Source of the DNA: Pseudomonas sp. QS1027
GTDB lineage: Bacteria > Pseudomonadota > Gammaproteobacteria > Pseudomonadales > Pseudomonadaceae
Assembly: GCF_002814235.1 (NCBI RefSeq)
Contig: NZ_PHSU01000003.1
Coordinates: 62,001 to 126,000, forward strand
DNA length: 64,000 bases
Direction of reading: 5' to 3'
The translations under genes and the position numbers were made by a program. Positions within the stretch are counted from its first letter, which is position 1. Every line of letters starts with the position of its first letter. This document shows, piece by piece, positions 1-10,239 of the stretch. The notes under the pieces were generated by a model that had not been told where the DNA came from, made no database searches, and worked only from the letters and a program-made list of their open reading frames with translations.

Positions 1-1086
1 GTCCGGACCGGTGTCGAGTTCCATGCCGGCCTTGCCCAGCCAGCCATCAACGTGGATCTCGAAACTGCCGCTGCGGGCGAACGCCAGCAGGATGATCGCA
101 TCGACCCGCTGTTGCTCGTTTTCCGGCAGGCGGTTGTAGATCGCCGGCAGGACATCGGCACCAAAGGAGTAACCGGCGAGGACGAAACGCTTGGCGCCCC
201 ATTTCTGCCGATAGTGCTGCATCAGTTCGGTCAGGTCGGCGGCGCTCTGTTCCGGGCTCTTGTGCTGCCAGTAGTAGCGCAGGGTGTCGATGCCCACCAC
301 CGGGTAGCCCATCTTCGACATATAACCCGCCGCGTCGCGGTCCAGGTCGCGCCAGCCACCGTCGCCGGAGAGGAACAGGGTCACGGTGTCGCTGGGTTTG
401 TCCGCCGGGACTTCCACCACTGGAATGGCCAGGCCGCCGTTGTCCGTGCCCACGAGCATCTTGCGCAGTTCGTTGTTCAGCACCTGCGGCAGCTTGATGT
501 CGTAGTCGCTGATGCTGGTTTCGGCATTTGGCTGGTCGCGCACGAACGCCGCGCTCGGATCATCCGGGCCGTCGTTCCAGGCCACCAGCCAGTGGCCGTG
601 GGCCGCGGTCTTCGGTACCGGAATGGTGCAATCCGGCTGATCGAGGACGAAGCCCACCGAGATGGCCTGGGCCTTGTCGTTGGCCTGGGACGCCAGCCAG
701 TTCCAGGCCAGGGACGCACCCGGGCCAACGCCGCTGACCAGGGTCGCCGGGCCTTTCAGTTGTTGCAAGGCATTGTCCAGGGCCTTCTGCTGCAGCGTGC
801 AGTTGTCCTTGGGCAGGATCACCTGGACGATCAGCGCCGCGCCGCTACGACTGAGTGCGGACAACTGCGTGTCGCTCAGGGCATCTTCGGCGAGGGTGGC
901 CACGACGACCTGGGCCTTGGGTGTGGTGCCGGGGGTCAGGCGAGTCAGGGTCGAACCGTCGGCCTGGCTCAGGTGTTCAAGAGTCGGTTCCGGCGGGGGG
1001 CGGTTCCAGAACCAGTAGCCGCCTCCCGCAAGTGCGGCCAGGAGCAGCACGATTACCAGTAAAAACCGCCAGGAGCGTTGAATCAT
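1..1086 (-). CDS. VirJ/AcvB-family serine hydrolase (probable alanyl-PG hydrolase), 3' end cut by window
   Basis: The reading frame is open from an ATG at 1086 down to base 1, so the C-terminus lies outside the window. The N-terminus has one membrane anchor (hydrophobic run after MIQRSWRF). A serine-nucleophile elbow GYSFGAD and a DGGW segment typical of VirJ-like alpha/beta hydrolases are visible. The start overlaps the stop of mprF as TGATG, so the two are translationally coupled. In P. aeruginosa the equivalent pair is PA0920 (alanyl-phosphatidylglycerol synthase) and PA0919 (periplasmic hydrolase of that lipid). By family and context this protein most likely removes alanine from alanyl-PG. 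The exact substrate here is inferred. Confidence 0.8.
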   Translation of the reverse strand, partial: MIQRSWRFLLVIVLLLAALAGGGYWFWNRPPPEPTLEHLSQADGSTLTRLTPGTTPKAQVVVATLAEDALSDTQLSALSRSGAALIVQVILPKDNCTLQQKALDNALQQLKGPATLVSGVGPGASLAWNWLASQANDKAQAISVGFVLDQPDCTIPVPKTAAHGHWLVAWNDGPDDPSAAFVRDQPNAETSISDYDIKLPQVLNNELRKMLVGTDNGGLAIPVVEVPADKPSDTVTLFLSGDGGWRDLDRDAAGYMSKMGYPVVGIDTLRYYWQHKSPEQSAADLTELMQHYRQKWGAKRFVLAGYSFGADVLPAIYNRLPENEQQRVDAIILLAFARSGSFEIHVDGWLGKAGMELDTGPD

Positions 1087-3728
1087 CAGCGTTTCACCAA
1101 TCCAGTCAAGCCGCCCGCAATCAGGGCGGCGGTATCGGCCAATGCGACCAGCGGATCAAGTCCTGCCGGCACGGCCATGTAACGGGGTTCCCAATCAGGC
1201 TGGAACTTGTCCTTGAAGCGACGCAGGCCCTGGAAGTTGTAGAGCTGCTCGCCGCGCTGGAACACCATCGAACCCAGGCGCTGGGTCAGTGGTGCGCCAC
1301 GCCGCGGTTGCAGGCCCGACAACGGCACCATGCCCAGGCTGAAACGTGCGTATCCGTGAGCCTTATAATGCTGAATCAGGCCAACCATCAAGAACTCCAT
1401 GGTCAGCTTGGGGGCTTCGGGGTGCGATCGCATCAGGTCGAGACTGGCCAGTTCATGGCTGTGGGTCTCGAGCAGGTTGGCGAACGCCACCGGGCGGCCT
1501 TCGAAATGGATGATCGCGACGCGGAAGTGATTGATGTACTCGGGGCTGAAACGGCCCAGGGAGAAACCTTTCTCGCGCACGTTCTTGCCGGTGAGCCAGG
1601 CATCGGAGATGACCTTGAGTTCATCCAGCGGTGCCTGCCCCGGTTCGTAGATTTCCAGCGACAGGCCGTCGCGGCTACCGCGGTTCCAGGTGTAGCGCAG
1701 GTCCTTCATCTCCTTGCCCTTGGACTCGAGGTCAAAGCGATGCAGGTCGACCCGGGCTTCTTCGCCGAGCTTGATGGCGGTCAGGCCGATGTCCATGTAG
1801 TACGGCAGGTTCTCCGCACGCACCTGATAGAACACCGGACGGGCATGGTGGGTGTCGCAGAGGTCGCGGAATTGCCAGATCAGTTCGGCACGCTGGCGCG
1901 CCGGGCCGATCGGGTCATACAGCGCCACCAGGCTGCGGCCACGACGGGCATACATCAGGAAGGCGGTATCGGTGGGGTGGAACAGGAACGCCTTGTCGCC
2001 GGTCAGCGCCAGGCCGCCGTCAGGTTGGTCCGAGGCCATCAGCACCTTGACCGCCCGCTCCATTTCATCGGGCGTGGGCTGGTGAATCACCGGGCGCGCG
2101 GTCCGCAGCAACCAGGTCAGCGAAACGGCAACCAATACCACGGCAGCCCCGAGCAGCGAACGCAGGCCACGGGGGGCGTCGCCATCCAGCGCGAACTGCC
2201 ACCACAGTTCGTGGCTGTAGGGCACGTCCTGGTAGGCGAACAGCAGCAGCCAGACCGAAGCCCCGAGCACGCAGAGACTGGCCACTAGATAGAGCGGCGA
2301 GAACGGCAGTTCGGTGAGGCGGCTGGGTCGATAGAAGGAACGGCGGAAAATCCCCAGCAGACAGGCGGTGGCCGTCAGCATGCTGGCTTCTTCCCAGTCG
2401 AAGCCCTTGAGCAGCGAGAGCAGGGCGCCCACCAGCAGCAAGGTCATGGTCAGCATCCAGGCAGCGGACAGGCGTCGACGCAGGCCCTGGGCCAGCAGCA
2501 GGCACAACACGCCCACCAGGCTGGCGCCGAAGTGCGAGGCGTCGATCAGGCGGTCCGGTACCAGGAAGTCGATACCTTCCAGGCGCGTGTCGATTTCCGG
2601 GGTCGCGCCGGAGAACAGCAGCACCACACCGGAGAGGAACACCAGCACGGCGAGGATCGGTGCCGCGAAGCCCGATGCCACCCGCATGCTCTGGCGAGTG
2701 GTCATCAGGCGCTGGGCTTCGGTACTCAACAGGGCCAGGCAGGCCAGCAGCAACGGCAACAGTACATAGATGAGGCGATAGAGCAGCAGCGCGGCGGCCA
2801 GCGGCGCGGCGCCCAGCTCATTGGCGAAGGCGGCCAGCAGGATGGCTTCGAACACACCGACGCCGCCGGGCACATGGCTGAGCACACCGGCGGCCAGGGC
2901 CAGCAGGTAGACCAGCAGGAAGGCGCCGAACGGTGGGGCCACGGGCAACAGCAGATAGAGCACGGTCGCCGCGGCGGCGACGTCCAGGGCGGTAATCACC
3001 AGTTGCAGCAGAGTCAGGCGGGCACTCGGCAGGCGCAGGGTGCGGCGTCCGACCTTGACCAGCAGGTTGTCCTTGATCGGTTGTTCCGGCAGGCGTCGAC
3101 GGTAGATGCCGACCGCCAGCAAGGCGGCCAGGGCCAGCACGACCACGGAGATGCCGCCGAGGAGGTAGGTGGGCAGGTGCAGGGCTTCGGACGCCGCGGG
3201 CAGGTTGCTCAGGGTCGCGAGGGCAGCCAGCGGTGGCAGAGCACAACCCAGCGAGAGGCTGGCGAACAGGGTCATCCGCGCGACTTCAGCGGCTCCCAGG
3301 CCGAAACGGGCATAGAGTCGATAACGCACCGAACCGCCGGACAGCAGCGACAGACCAATGGCGTTGCCGATGGCGAACGCAGTAAAGCCTCCCAGCACCA
3401 GGGTGCGCGTAGGCAATTTCACATCGGCGTAGCGACTGGCGGACCACTCATAGCCCAGCAGAATAATGAAACCGATGGTGGTCGCCGCCAGGGCTCCGGC
3501 CAGTGCCGGCTTGGGCACGCTGAGAATCGAATCGTGCAGGGCGTCCAGGTCGAGCTCGATCAACAGATGGCGACAAGCGATCAGGGCGATAGCGAACAGA
3601 AACAGGGTGATAGCCAAGCCGACGGATTGCCGGTACTTGCTCAACAGATCCAGCCAACGGAGACGGTTGGCGGAGATCGGGTGTGTTGCTGTAACAGTAT
3701 CGTGTGGTTCGGACGAGTTGGCGCGCAT
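1086..3728 (-). CDS. mprF: MprF: aminoacyl-phosphatidylglycerol synthase/flippase
   Basis: 880 residues, the normal size for bifunctional MprF. The first half holds many membrane helices (flippase part, with the conserved PGGVGVFE segment). The last third is the soluble DUF2156 transferase, ending near YNFQGLRRFKDKFQPDWEPR, a hallmark of the family. It transfers an amino acid from charged tRNA to phosphatidylglycerol and moves the lipid to the outer leaflet, lowering surface charge and sensitivity to cationic peptides. Pseudomonas enzymes use alanine; that specificity is taken from the family. The start is the ATG at 3728, preceded by AGAGGTG at a good distance; an upstream TTG is less likely. 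It forms an operon with the VirJ-like gene. Confidence 0.93.
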   Translation of the reverse strand: MRANSSEPHDTVTATHPISANRLRWLDLLSKYRQSVGLAITLFLFAIALIACRHLLIELDLDALHDSILSVPKPALAGALAATTIGFIILLGYEWSASRYADVKLPTRTLVLGGFTAFAIGNAIGLSLLSGGSVRYRLYARFGLGAAEVARMTLFASLSLGCALPPLAALATLSNLPAASEALHLPTYLLGGISVVVLALAALLAVGIYRRRLPEQPIKDNLLVKVGRRTLRLPSARLTLLQLVITALDVAAAATVLYLLLPVAPPFGAFLLVYLLALAAGVLSHVPGGVGVFEAILLAAFANELGAAPLAAALLLYRLIYVLLPLLLACLALLSTEAQRLMTTRQSMRVASGFAAPILAVLVFLSGVVLLFSGATPEIDTRLEGIDFLVPDRLIDASHFGASLVGVLCLLLAQGLRRRLSAAWMLTMTLLLVGALLSLLKGFDWEEASMLTATACLLGIFRRSFYRPSRLTELPFSPLYLVASLCVLGASVWLLLFAYQDVPYSHELWWQFALDGDAPRGLRSLLGAAVVLVAVSLTWLLRTARPVIHQPTPDEMERAVKVLMASDQPDGGLALTGDKAFLFHPTDTAFLMYARRGRSLVALYDPIGPARQRAELIWQFRDLCDTHHARPVFYQVRAENLPYYMDIGLTAIKLGEEARVDLHRFDLESKGKEMKDLRYTWNRGSRDGLSLEIYEPGQAPLDELKVISDAWLTGKNVREKGFSLGRFSPEYINHFRVAIIHFEGRPVAFANLLETHSHELASLDLMRSHPEAPKLTMEFLMVGLIQHYKAHGYARFSLGMVPLSGLQPRRGAPLTQRLGSMVFQRGEQLYNFQGLRRFKDKFQPDWEPRYMAVPAGLDPLVALADTAALIAGGLTGLVKR

Positions 3729-3969
3729 CAATCACCTCTAGGATTGTGCGCGACAGGATGGGGGTATCCAGCCAAGTTACCAATCCCTATGGACAAAATA
3801 ATTACAAATATTAACGTGTCTGGCCGTTGTACGGCGACCCACGCCCCGGGCTGTTGTAGAGGAAGTTTGTTGCGGATTCAGCTTAGCCTGTGCACCCATT
3901 GACTGCGGTATCCGTCGAGGGTTCGATCCGTCCTGCCTTGATTGGATGAAAGTTTTTTCGGCGGATACA

Positions 3970-3999
3970 AAAAAGGCCACTCTTTCGAGCAGCCTTTTC
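3970..3999 (-). terminator. Intrinsic terminator of the first tRNA-fMet gene
   Basis: Read on the minus strand, AAAAGGC..CTC, a GAAA loop, then GAG..GCCTTTTTT forms a stem closed by a stable tetraloop and followed by a U-run, directly downstream of the tRNA 3' end at 4007. Confidence 0.85.
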
Positions 4000-4006
4000 T
4001 GATATT

Positions 4007-4083
<77 letters not shown>

Positions 4084-4241
4084 TCTGTGTGGCGGCATTC
4101 TACAGCCGAACGGCGGGGTGTCAACCATTAATGGTCTGTTTGGTCAAAATAATGTGCAAAGCCTCGATTTGGCCGACTGCTTTCGGTAAGTGTCCGACAA
4201 TCAAGGTTTTTTTGGACGGCCAGGGGAAAACACGCACGCAC

Positions 4242-4272
4242 AAAAAAGGCCACTCTTTCGAGTAGCCTTTTT
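4242..4272 (-). terminator. Intrinsic terminator of the second tRNA-fMet gene
   Basis: Minus-strand hairpin AAAAGGC..CTC-GAAA-GAG..GCCTTTTTTG just after the second tRNA. It is nearly identical to the terminator at 3970-3999, showing that tRNA and terminator were duplicated together. Confidence 0.85.
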
Positions 4273-4279
4273 TGATGTT

Positions 4280-4356
<77 letters not shown>

Positions 4357-4572
4357 TCTGTGTGTCGGCATTCTACAGAGAAACGCCGGGCTGTCAAACC
4401 CTAATTGAGGAAAACCCCTTTATTGTTCAAATGCTTAGCGCTGGAGACGGGCTCTGCGCCGAGTCTGCGGACCATGCTGGGCAAGGCTTGCAGCTCTATC
4501 GACCAGTGCTTTTCGATTGAGAAATTAAATTCAATAGGGCTGTTTCCTACTCTTAAAGAGGAAGAATCAAAC

Positions 4573-4592
4573 TACTGGTGCTATATACAGGT
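4573..4592 (+). promoter_or_regulatory. LexA (SOS) box upstream of dinB
   Basis: TACTGGTGCTATATACAGGT fits the CTG-N10-CAG rule of the LexA operator, with an AT-rich right half. It lies about 60 bp before dinB. The rest of the 294-bp gap between the second tRNA and dinB shows no gene. Confidence 0.8.
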
Positions 4593-4650
4593 GTCAGTGA
4601 GATACTGCTGGCCTGTAGTGTTTCCGCTCCCTGAATGAACCTTTGTTGTC

Positions 4651-5712
4651 ATGACGCAACGCAAAATCATCCACGTCGACTGTGATTGCTTCTACGCCGC
4701 CATCGAGATGCGTGATAACCCGAGCCTGGCCGGCAAGCCCATGGCGGTGGGTGGTTCAGCGGATCGGCGTGGAGTGATCGCCACCTGCAATTACGAGGCG
4801 CGGGCCTTTGGCGTGCGTTCGGCGATGTCGTCGCGGCATGCCTTGAGCCTGTGTCCGGACCTGGTCATCGTCAAGCCGCGCATGGATGCCTATAAGGAAG
4901 CGTCGAAGGATATCCAGGCGATCTTTCGCGACTACACCGATCTGATCGAACCCTTGTCCCTGGATGAAGCCTACCTGGATGTGTCCGACAGCCCGCATTT
5001 TGCCGGTAGCGCGACGCGTATCGCCCAGGACATACGGCGCCGGGTCTCGAAGCAATTGCATATCACCGTCTCCGCCGGGGTGGCGCCGAACAAGTTTTTG
5101 GCCAAGATCGCCAGCGACTGGAAAAAGCCCAACGGATTGTTTGTGATCACCCCGGATCAGGTGGAGGATTTTGTGGCCGGCTTGCCGGTCAACAAGCTGC
5201 ACGGGGTTGGCAAGGTCACGGCGGACAAGCTCGGGCGCCTGGGGATTGCCGATTGCCTGCAATTGCGCGAGTGGGGCAAGTTGGCCCTGGTCCGCGAGTT
5301 CGGCAGTTTTGGCGAGCGCCTGTGGGGATTGGCCCGGGGTATTGATGAGCGGCTGGTGCACAACGACAGTCGGCGGCAGTCGGTCAGTGTCGAAAATACC
5401 TACGATGCCGACCTGCCGGACCTTGCCAGTTGCCTGGAGAAACTCCCCGAACTGATGGAAACCCTCGCCGGACGCATTGCCCGACTCGACAGCAGCTATC
5501 GACCGGGCAAGCCGTTCGTCAAAGTGAAGTTCCACGACTTTACCCAGACGACCCTGGAGCAGGCCGGGGCAGGGCGGGATCTGGAGAGTTATCGCCAGTT
5601 GCTGAGCCAGGCCTTTGCTCGAGGCGGGCGGCCGGTGCGGTTGTTGGGGATTGGTGTGCGGCTACAGGATCTGCGCGGCGGGTATGAGCAGTTGGAATTG
5701 TTCAGCGGCTGA
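4651..5712 (+). CDS. dinB: DNA polymerase IV (translesion, Y family)
   Basis: 353 residues, normal for DinB. It opens with the catalytic IIHVDCDCFYAAIEMRD motif, and SLDEAYLDV holds the second metal-binding acidic pair. The helix-hairpin-helix region (KLHGVGKVTADKLGRLG) and the little-finger domain follow. It copies past damaged bases and can extend misaligned primers, causing -1 frameshifts. A LexA box at 4573-4592 places it in the SOS regulon together with recA further right. It ends with QLELFSG, a plausible beta-clamp-binding tail. Confidence 0.96.
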   Translation: MTQRKIIHVDCDCFYAAIEMRDNPSLAGKPMAVGGSADRRGVIATCNYEARAFGVRSAMSSRHALSLCPDLVIVKPRMDAYKEASKDIQAIFRDYTDLIEPLSLDEAYLDVSDSPHFAGSATRIAQDIRRRVSKQLHITVSAGVAPNKFLAKIASDWKKPNGLFVITPDQVEDFVAGLPVNKLHGVGKVTADKLGRLGIADCLQLREWGKLALVREFGSFGERLWGLARGIDERLVHNDSRRQSVSVENTYDADLPDLASCLEKLPELMETLAGRIARLDSSYRPGKPFVKVKFHDFTQTTLEQAGAGRDLESYRQLLSQAFARGGRPVRLLGIGVRLQDLRGGYEQLELFSG

Positions 5713-5747
5713 AGCTGCTGTGCGCATTTCTGGAATGCGCCGCGAAA

Positions 5748-5824
5748 CCTGTAGGGGCCGGCTTGCTGGCGATGAGCCCCTTGAGTCGTGTATTGCCCTC
5801 GCGGACGCCATCGCTCCTACAGGT
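5748..5824. repeat. REP-like palindromic repeat
   Basis: CCTGTAGGGGCCGGCTTGCT and an inverted partner ending GCTCCTACAGG enclose a spacer. This is the common intergenic REP pair of fluorescent pseudomonads, here between the convergent dinB and lipoprotein genes. Confidence 0.7.
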
Positions 5825-5847
5825 TCTGTATTTCACCCCCCGCCGCC

Positions 5848-6801
5848 TCAGTTGGCCCCGGGATCCGCCACCAGTCGCCCGGCCTTCCTGGTCAGGGTCT
5901 TGAGGAAATCACGCTGCAACTCGGGATCGTTGCGGGTCAGTTCGATCAGGCTCTGTTCCAGTTCGCTGGCTTCGTCTTCCAGCCCCAGCTCTGACAAGCG
6001 CTTGACCCGATGCACCCATTGGTTGACGTCGTCACCCTCCAGGTCGTTGTAGATCAGGTCGTGGGCCTCCAGCAGCTTGCCGCGCAGCTTGCTGCTGATG
6101 GACAGGCTTGAGTCCGAATGGACTTCGCCCTGGGCATCTTCCACGCGGATCTGCAGGTTGCCGATGCGATACAGGTCCTGCTCGGCAAACGGGCTGTCCA
6201 GCAGGTTGAGGCGCAGCACGCCGTTTCGGTCGGTGGTCAGCTCGGCGGTCTGCTTGCCGGCGAGCACTTCCACCGGTCTTTCGGACCACGGCAGGCTCGA
6301 GTATTCCGTGCGCTTGTCGCGCTGGACTTCCTCGACCCCGGCCAGGTTCTGCTGGGCACGACCGCCGGACTCGACGTTCATGAACGGATTGAGGCCGTCG
6401 ATACCGTCCTTGAGCCAGCCATGGGTCATGCTGTCCGGCATGTGCCCGAGGGCAAAGATATTCGCCACATTGGCGCAGGCACCACCGATCAGGGCTACGA
6501 CCCCGAGCGGCATTTCATAGAGCTTGCGCCAGCCTTGATAAGGCGTGTAGCGATCATAGCGACGGGTGACATCGAACTCGGTGACTTCGAAGGTCTTCTG
6601 CTCGTGAATCCGCACACGACGTTGCGGCAGCTCAAGGACCTTGGGGTCACCGACATCGATCTGCAGGCTGTGTGCGAGCAGTTTGCGCTCGACGCGCTCT
6701 TCATGCTCGCTGCGTTGTGACATCTGGTTGGCGCAGCCGCTGACCAGCAGGGCGCCGCACAAGGCGGCGCCCCCGAGGGCTAAGGTACTTCGATTGAACA
6801 T
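5848..6801 (-). CDS. Outer-membrane lipoprotein of unknown function
   Basis: 317 residues with a lipoprotein signal: MFNRSTLALGGAALCGALLVSGC, cleavage expected before the cysteine of VSGC. The mature part has a short hydrophobic glycine-rich stretch (GVVALIGGACANVANIFALG) and otherwise looks soluble and charged, with an acidic C-terminal helix pair. I do not recognise a named domain. It lies just downstream of proS on the same strand with an 18-bp gap, so the two are probably co-transcribed. A comparable gene follows proS in other pseudomonads. Confidence 0.75.
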   Translation of the reverse strand: MFNRSTLALGGAALCGALLVSGCANQMSQRSEHEERVERKLLAHSLQIDVGDPKVLELPQRRVRIHEQKTFEVTEFDVTRRYDRYTPYQGWRKLYEMPLGVVALIGGACANVANIFALGHMPDSMTHGWLKDGIDGLNPFMNVESGGRAQQNLAGVEEVQRDKRTEYSSLPWSERPVEVLAGKQTAELTTDRNGVLRLNLLDSPFAEQDLYRIGNLQIRVEDAQGEVHSDSSLSISSKLRGKLLEAHDLIYNDLEGDDVNQWVHRVKRLSELGLEDEASELEQSLIELTRNDPELQRDFLKTLTRKAGRLVADPGAN

Positions 6802-6818
6802 GGGCGCTCTATCTGGAC

Positions 6819-8534
6819 TCAGCGACGGATACGGGCCTGAAGGAACGACAGCACGTCAGCGACCGGCAGCGCGTGCGCCTCGGCCTCGGTGCGGCTCTTG
6901 TATTCCAGGTTGCCTTCGGCCAGGCCGCGGTCACTGACCACGATCCGATGAGGGATGCCGATCAGTTCCATGTCCGCGAACTTGATGCCCGGGCTGGTTT
7001 TCTTGTCGCGGTCGTCCAGCAGCACTTCGAAGCCGGCGGCCGTCAGTTCGGCGTAGAGCTTGTCGGTGGCTTCGCGAACCTGCTCGGTTTCATAACGCAG
7101 CGGTACCAGGGCGATCTGGAACGGCGCCAGGGAGTCGCTCCAGATGATGCCGTTGGCGTCGTTGTTCTGCTCGATGGCGGCAGCGACCACGCGGGACACA
7201 CCGATACCGTAGCAACCCATGGTCAGGGTTACCGGCTTGCCGTTTTCGCCCAGGACCTGGCACTTCATCGCTTCGCTGTACTTGGTGCCCAGCTGGAAGA
7301 TGTGGCCGACTTCGATGCCGCGCTTGATCTCCAGGGTGCCCTTGCCATCCGGGCTCGGATCACCGGCCACGACGTTGCGCAGGTCGGCCACGGTCGGCAC
7401 CGGCAGGTCGCGTTCCCAGTTGACGCCGAAGTAGTGCTTGTCGTCGATGTTGGCGCCGATACCGAAGTCGCTCATCAGTTCGACCGAACGGTCGATGATG
7501 ATTGGCAGCGGCAGGTTCAGCGGGCCGAGGGAACCGGCACCGGCGCCGATGGCGTCGCGCAGTTCGGCATCGGAAGCCATGACCAGCGGGCTGGCAACGC
7601 CAGGCTGGTTGGCGGCCTTGATTTCGTTCAGTTCGTGATCGCCACGGATGATCAGGGCAATCAGCTTGCCTTCTTCTTCGGCGTGGACGATCAGGGTCTT
7701 GACGGTCTTTTCGATCGCCAGGTTGTAGCCTTCGACCAGCTGCGCAATGGTTTTTGCATCAGGGGTGTCGACCAGGCGCAGGGCTTCGGTCGGTGCCGCG
7801 CGCGAGGTTTCTCGAGGCACGGCTTCGGCTTTCTCGATGTTCGCGGCGTACTCGGAACCGTTGCTGAAGACGATATCGTCTTCGCCGGACTCGGCCAGTA
7901 CGTGGAACTCATGGGAGCCGGCGCCGCCGATGGAGCCGTTGTCCGCTTCCACCGGGCGGAACTTCAGGCCCAGGCGGGTAAAGACGTTGCAGTACGCCTG
8001 GTGCATGCGGTCGTAGGTGACCTGCAGCGAAGCCTGGTCGACGTGGAAGGAGTAGGCGTCCTTCATGATGAATTCGCGACCGCGCATCAGGCCGAAGCGT
8101 GGGCGGATTTCGTCACGGAACTTGGTCTGGATCTGGTACAGGTTGATCGGCAGCTGTTTGTAGCTGCTCAGCTCGTTGCGGCACAGATCGGTGATCACTT
8201 CTTCGTGGGTCGGGCCCGCGCAGAAGTCGCGATCGTGGCGATCTTTCAGGCGCAGCAGCTCAGGGCCGTATTGTTCCCAGCGACCGGATTCCTGCCACAG
8301 TTCAGCCGGCTGGATACCGGGCATCAGTACTTCCAGGGCACCGGCCGCGTTCATTTCCTCGCGCACGATGGCTTCGACCTTGCGCATGACACGCAGGCCC
8401 ATGGGCAGCCAGGTGTACAGGCCGGAAGCGAGTTTGCGGATCATCCCGGCGCGCAGCATCAGCTGATGGCTGATCACGACCGCATCGGAAGGTGTTTCTT
8501 TCTGTGTGGCGAGCAAATATTGACTGGTGCGCAT
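6819..8534 (-). CDS. proS: Prolyl-tRNA synthetase
   Basis: 571 residues, the bacterial long form. It starts [20 protein letters not shown], and class II motif 1 ([15 protein letters not shown]), motif 2 ([21 protein letters not shown]) and motif 3 ([13 protein letters not shown]) are present. The insertion between motifs 2 and 3 is the YbaK-like editing domain that hydrolyses mischarged Ala-tRNA. It charges tRNA-Pro with proline in the cytoplasm. Essential gene, no abnormality seen. Confidence 0.97.
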   Translation of the reverse strand: MRTSQYLLATQKETPSDAVVISHQLMLRAGMIRKLASGLYTWLPMGLRVMRKVEAIVREEMNAAGALEVLMPGIQPAELWQESGRWEQYGPELLRLKDRHDRDFCAGPTHEEVITDLCRNELSSYKQLPINLYQIQTKFRDEIRPRFGLMRGREFIMKDAYSFHVDQASLQVTYDRMHQAYCNVFTRLGLKFRPVEADNGSIGGAGSHEFHVLAESGEDDIVFSNGSEYAANIEKAEAVPRETSRAAPTEALRLVDTPDAKTIAQLVEGYNLAIEKTVKTLIVHAEEEGKLIALIIRGDHELNEIKAANQPGVASPLVMASDAELRDAIGAGAGSLGPLNLPLPIIIDRSVELMSDFGIGANIDDKHYFGVNWERDLPVPTVADLRNVVAGDPSPDGKGTLEIKRGIEVGHIFQLGTKYSEAMKCQVLGENGKPVTLTMGCYGIGVSRVVAAAIEQNNDANGIIWSDSLAPFQIALVPLRYETEQVREATDKLYAELTAAGFEVLLDDRDKKTSPGIKFADMELIGIPHRIVVSDRGLAEGNLEYKSRTEAEAHALPVADVLSFLQARIRR

Positions 8535-8651
8535 GGTTGGCCGTTGTCGCTTGCTGATGACTGAAAATGACTGGGCATTGTACGGGTGTGATTCGGCGAC
8601 GTACAGGCGTGTCGGCGCACCGCCTTGGGGGAGAGCGGTGCGGGCCTGTAT

Positions 8652-10196
8652 TTACGGGGTTTCTTCGCCGACGGCGGCGGGCACCGCGCCTTCGCCACGA
8701 CTCGATTGATACCAGTGGATGGCAATCAGGATCAGGGTCGGTATGCCCATCACGGCGGTAATGATGAAGAACTTGTGGTAGCCGAACTTTTCCACCATCA
8801 CCCCGGAATAGCCGCCGATCAGGCGCGGCAGCAGGAGCATGATCGAGCTGAGCAGGGCGTACTGGGTGGCGGAGAACTTCAGGTTGGTCAGGCTTGATAG
8901 ATAGGCGACGAAGGCCGAGGTCGCCATGCCTGAACTGAAGTTGTCCAGGGAGATGGTCACGATCAGCATCTTCAGGTTCGGGCCCATGTCGGCCAGCAGC
9001 ATGAACAGCAGGTTGGTCGCCGCCGAGGCCGCGCCGCCGATGAACAGGATCGGCAGGATGCCGAAACGCACGATCAGCAGGCCGCCCATGCCGGCCCCCA
9101 GTAGGGTCATGATCAGGCCGAAGATCTTGCTGACCCCGGCGATCTGGTCCTTGGTAAAGCCCTGGTCGATATAGAACACGTTGGCCATCACCCCCATCAC
9201 CGTGTCCGACATCCGGTAGGTGGCGATCAGCCCCAGCAGCAGCAGGGCTTGCCAGCGATAACGGACAATGAAGTCGTTGACCGGTGTCAGCACCGGCGCC
9301 AGGCCGCGACGGCCCATGCTCGACAGGCAGAGGGTGGTGAGGATGGTATAGAGGATGGCGCGCAGGAAGGCACGGTCTTCCAGCAACAGATCGAGCATGC
9401 TCCGACCCTGGAACAGCACGCTGGCGAAATCGGTGTTGTAGAGCTGGGTGAACATCGCCGGTACCGAGACCAGCAGGACGATCAGCACGAAGACCGAGGA
9501 CAGCTGGTGCACGAAGCTGTAGCGTCCGGCGGAGAGCTGGGTGCGCAGCGGCACCGGCGGTTCACGCATGAAGAAGGTGGTGAGCAGCGCCGGAATCATC
9601 AGCAGGCCGAACAGCACGTAGGTGCCGGTCCAGGCCGAATGCTTGTAGCTGAAGCCGGTGGAGCCGAAGCCTTCGGCGAAAAACAGCGCGCCGGCGGTGG
9701 CCAGCAGGGCGGCAACCCGATACCCCGACATATAGCTGGCGGCCAGGGCGGCCTGCTGGCTGTCGTTGGCGATTTCCAGGCGATAAGCGTCCACCGCGAT
9801 GTCCTGGGTCGCGGAGGCGAAGGCCACGACCACGGCAATGGCGATCAGCCAGGACAGATGCTTCTGCGGATCGCAGAAACCCATGCCGATCAATCCGAGG
9901 ACGATCAGGATCTGCGCCAGCACCAACCAGGAGCGGCGGCGTCCGAGCTTGCCGAGCAATGGCAGGCGCCATTGGTCGAGCAGCGGCGACCAAACCCATT
10001 TGAAGGCGTAGGCGAGGCCGATCAGGCTGGCATAACCGATGGTTTCACGGGCCACGCCGGCTTCACGCAGCCAGACGGAAAGCGTGGAAAACACCAACAT
10101 ATAAGGCAGACCGGCGGCGAAACCGAGCAGCAAGAGCACGAGTGTCGAGGGGCTGGCATAAGCGGCGAGCGCGGCGCGCCAGGTTTTACGGGGCAT
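8652..10196 (-). CDS. AmpG-type major facilitator permease
   Basis: 514 residues with 12 or more membrane helices. The N-terminal signature GFAAGLPYMLVFSTLSVWLREAGV and later ATQDIAVDAYRLE are characteristic of AmpG. This family imports anhydro-muropeptides released from peptidoglycan for recycling, and can influence beta-lactamase induction. Pseudomonads often have two AmpG-like proteins, so this could be AmpG or the paralog AmpP; I leave the symbol empty. It is alone on its strand, upstream of proS but separated from it. Confidence 0.85.
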   Translation of the reverse strand: MPRKTWRAALAAYASPSTLVLLLLGFAAGLPYMLVFSTLSVWLREAGVARETIGYASLIGLAYAFKWVWSPLLDQWRLPLLGKLGRRRSWLVLAQILIVLGLIGMGFCDPQKHLSWLIAIAVVVAFASATQDIAVDAYRLEIANDSQQAALAASYMSGYRVAALLATAGALFFAEGFGSTGFSYKHSAWTGTYVLFGLLMIPALLTTFFMREPPVPLRTQLSAGRYSFVHQLSSVFVLIVLLVSVPAMFTQLYNTDFASVLFQGRSMLDLLLEDRAFLRAILYTILTTLCLSSMGRRGLAPVLTPVNDFIVRYRWQALLLLGLIATYRMSDTVMGVMANVFYIDQGFTKDQIAGVSKIFGLIMTLLGAGMGGLLIVRFGILPILFIGGAASAATNLLFMLLADMGPNLKMLIVTISLDNFSSGMATSAFVAYLSSLTNLKFSATQYALLSSIMLLLPRLIGGYSGVMVEKFGYHKFFIITAVMGIPTLILIAIHWYQSSRGEGAVPAAVGEETP

Positions 10197-10239
10197 GGGC
10201 TGGAATCTGCCTCAGGTTAACGGAAACAAAGCGCGCACT

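Noticed and set aside
6873..8564. 563-codon open frame antisense to proS
   Set aside because: Shadow of a highly biased gene; no ribosome binding site or domain.
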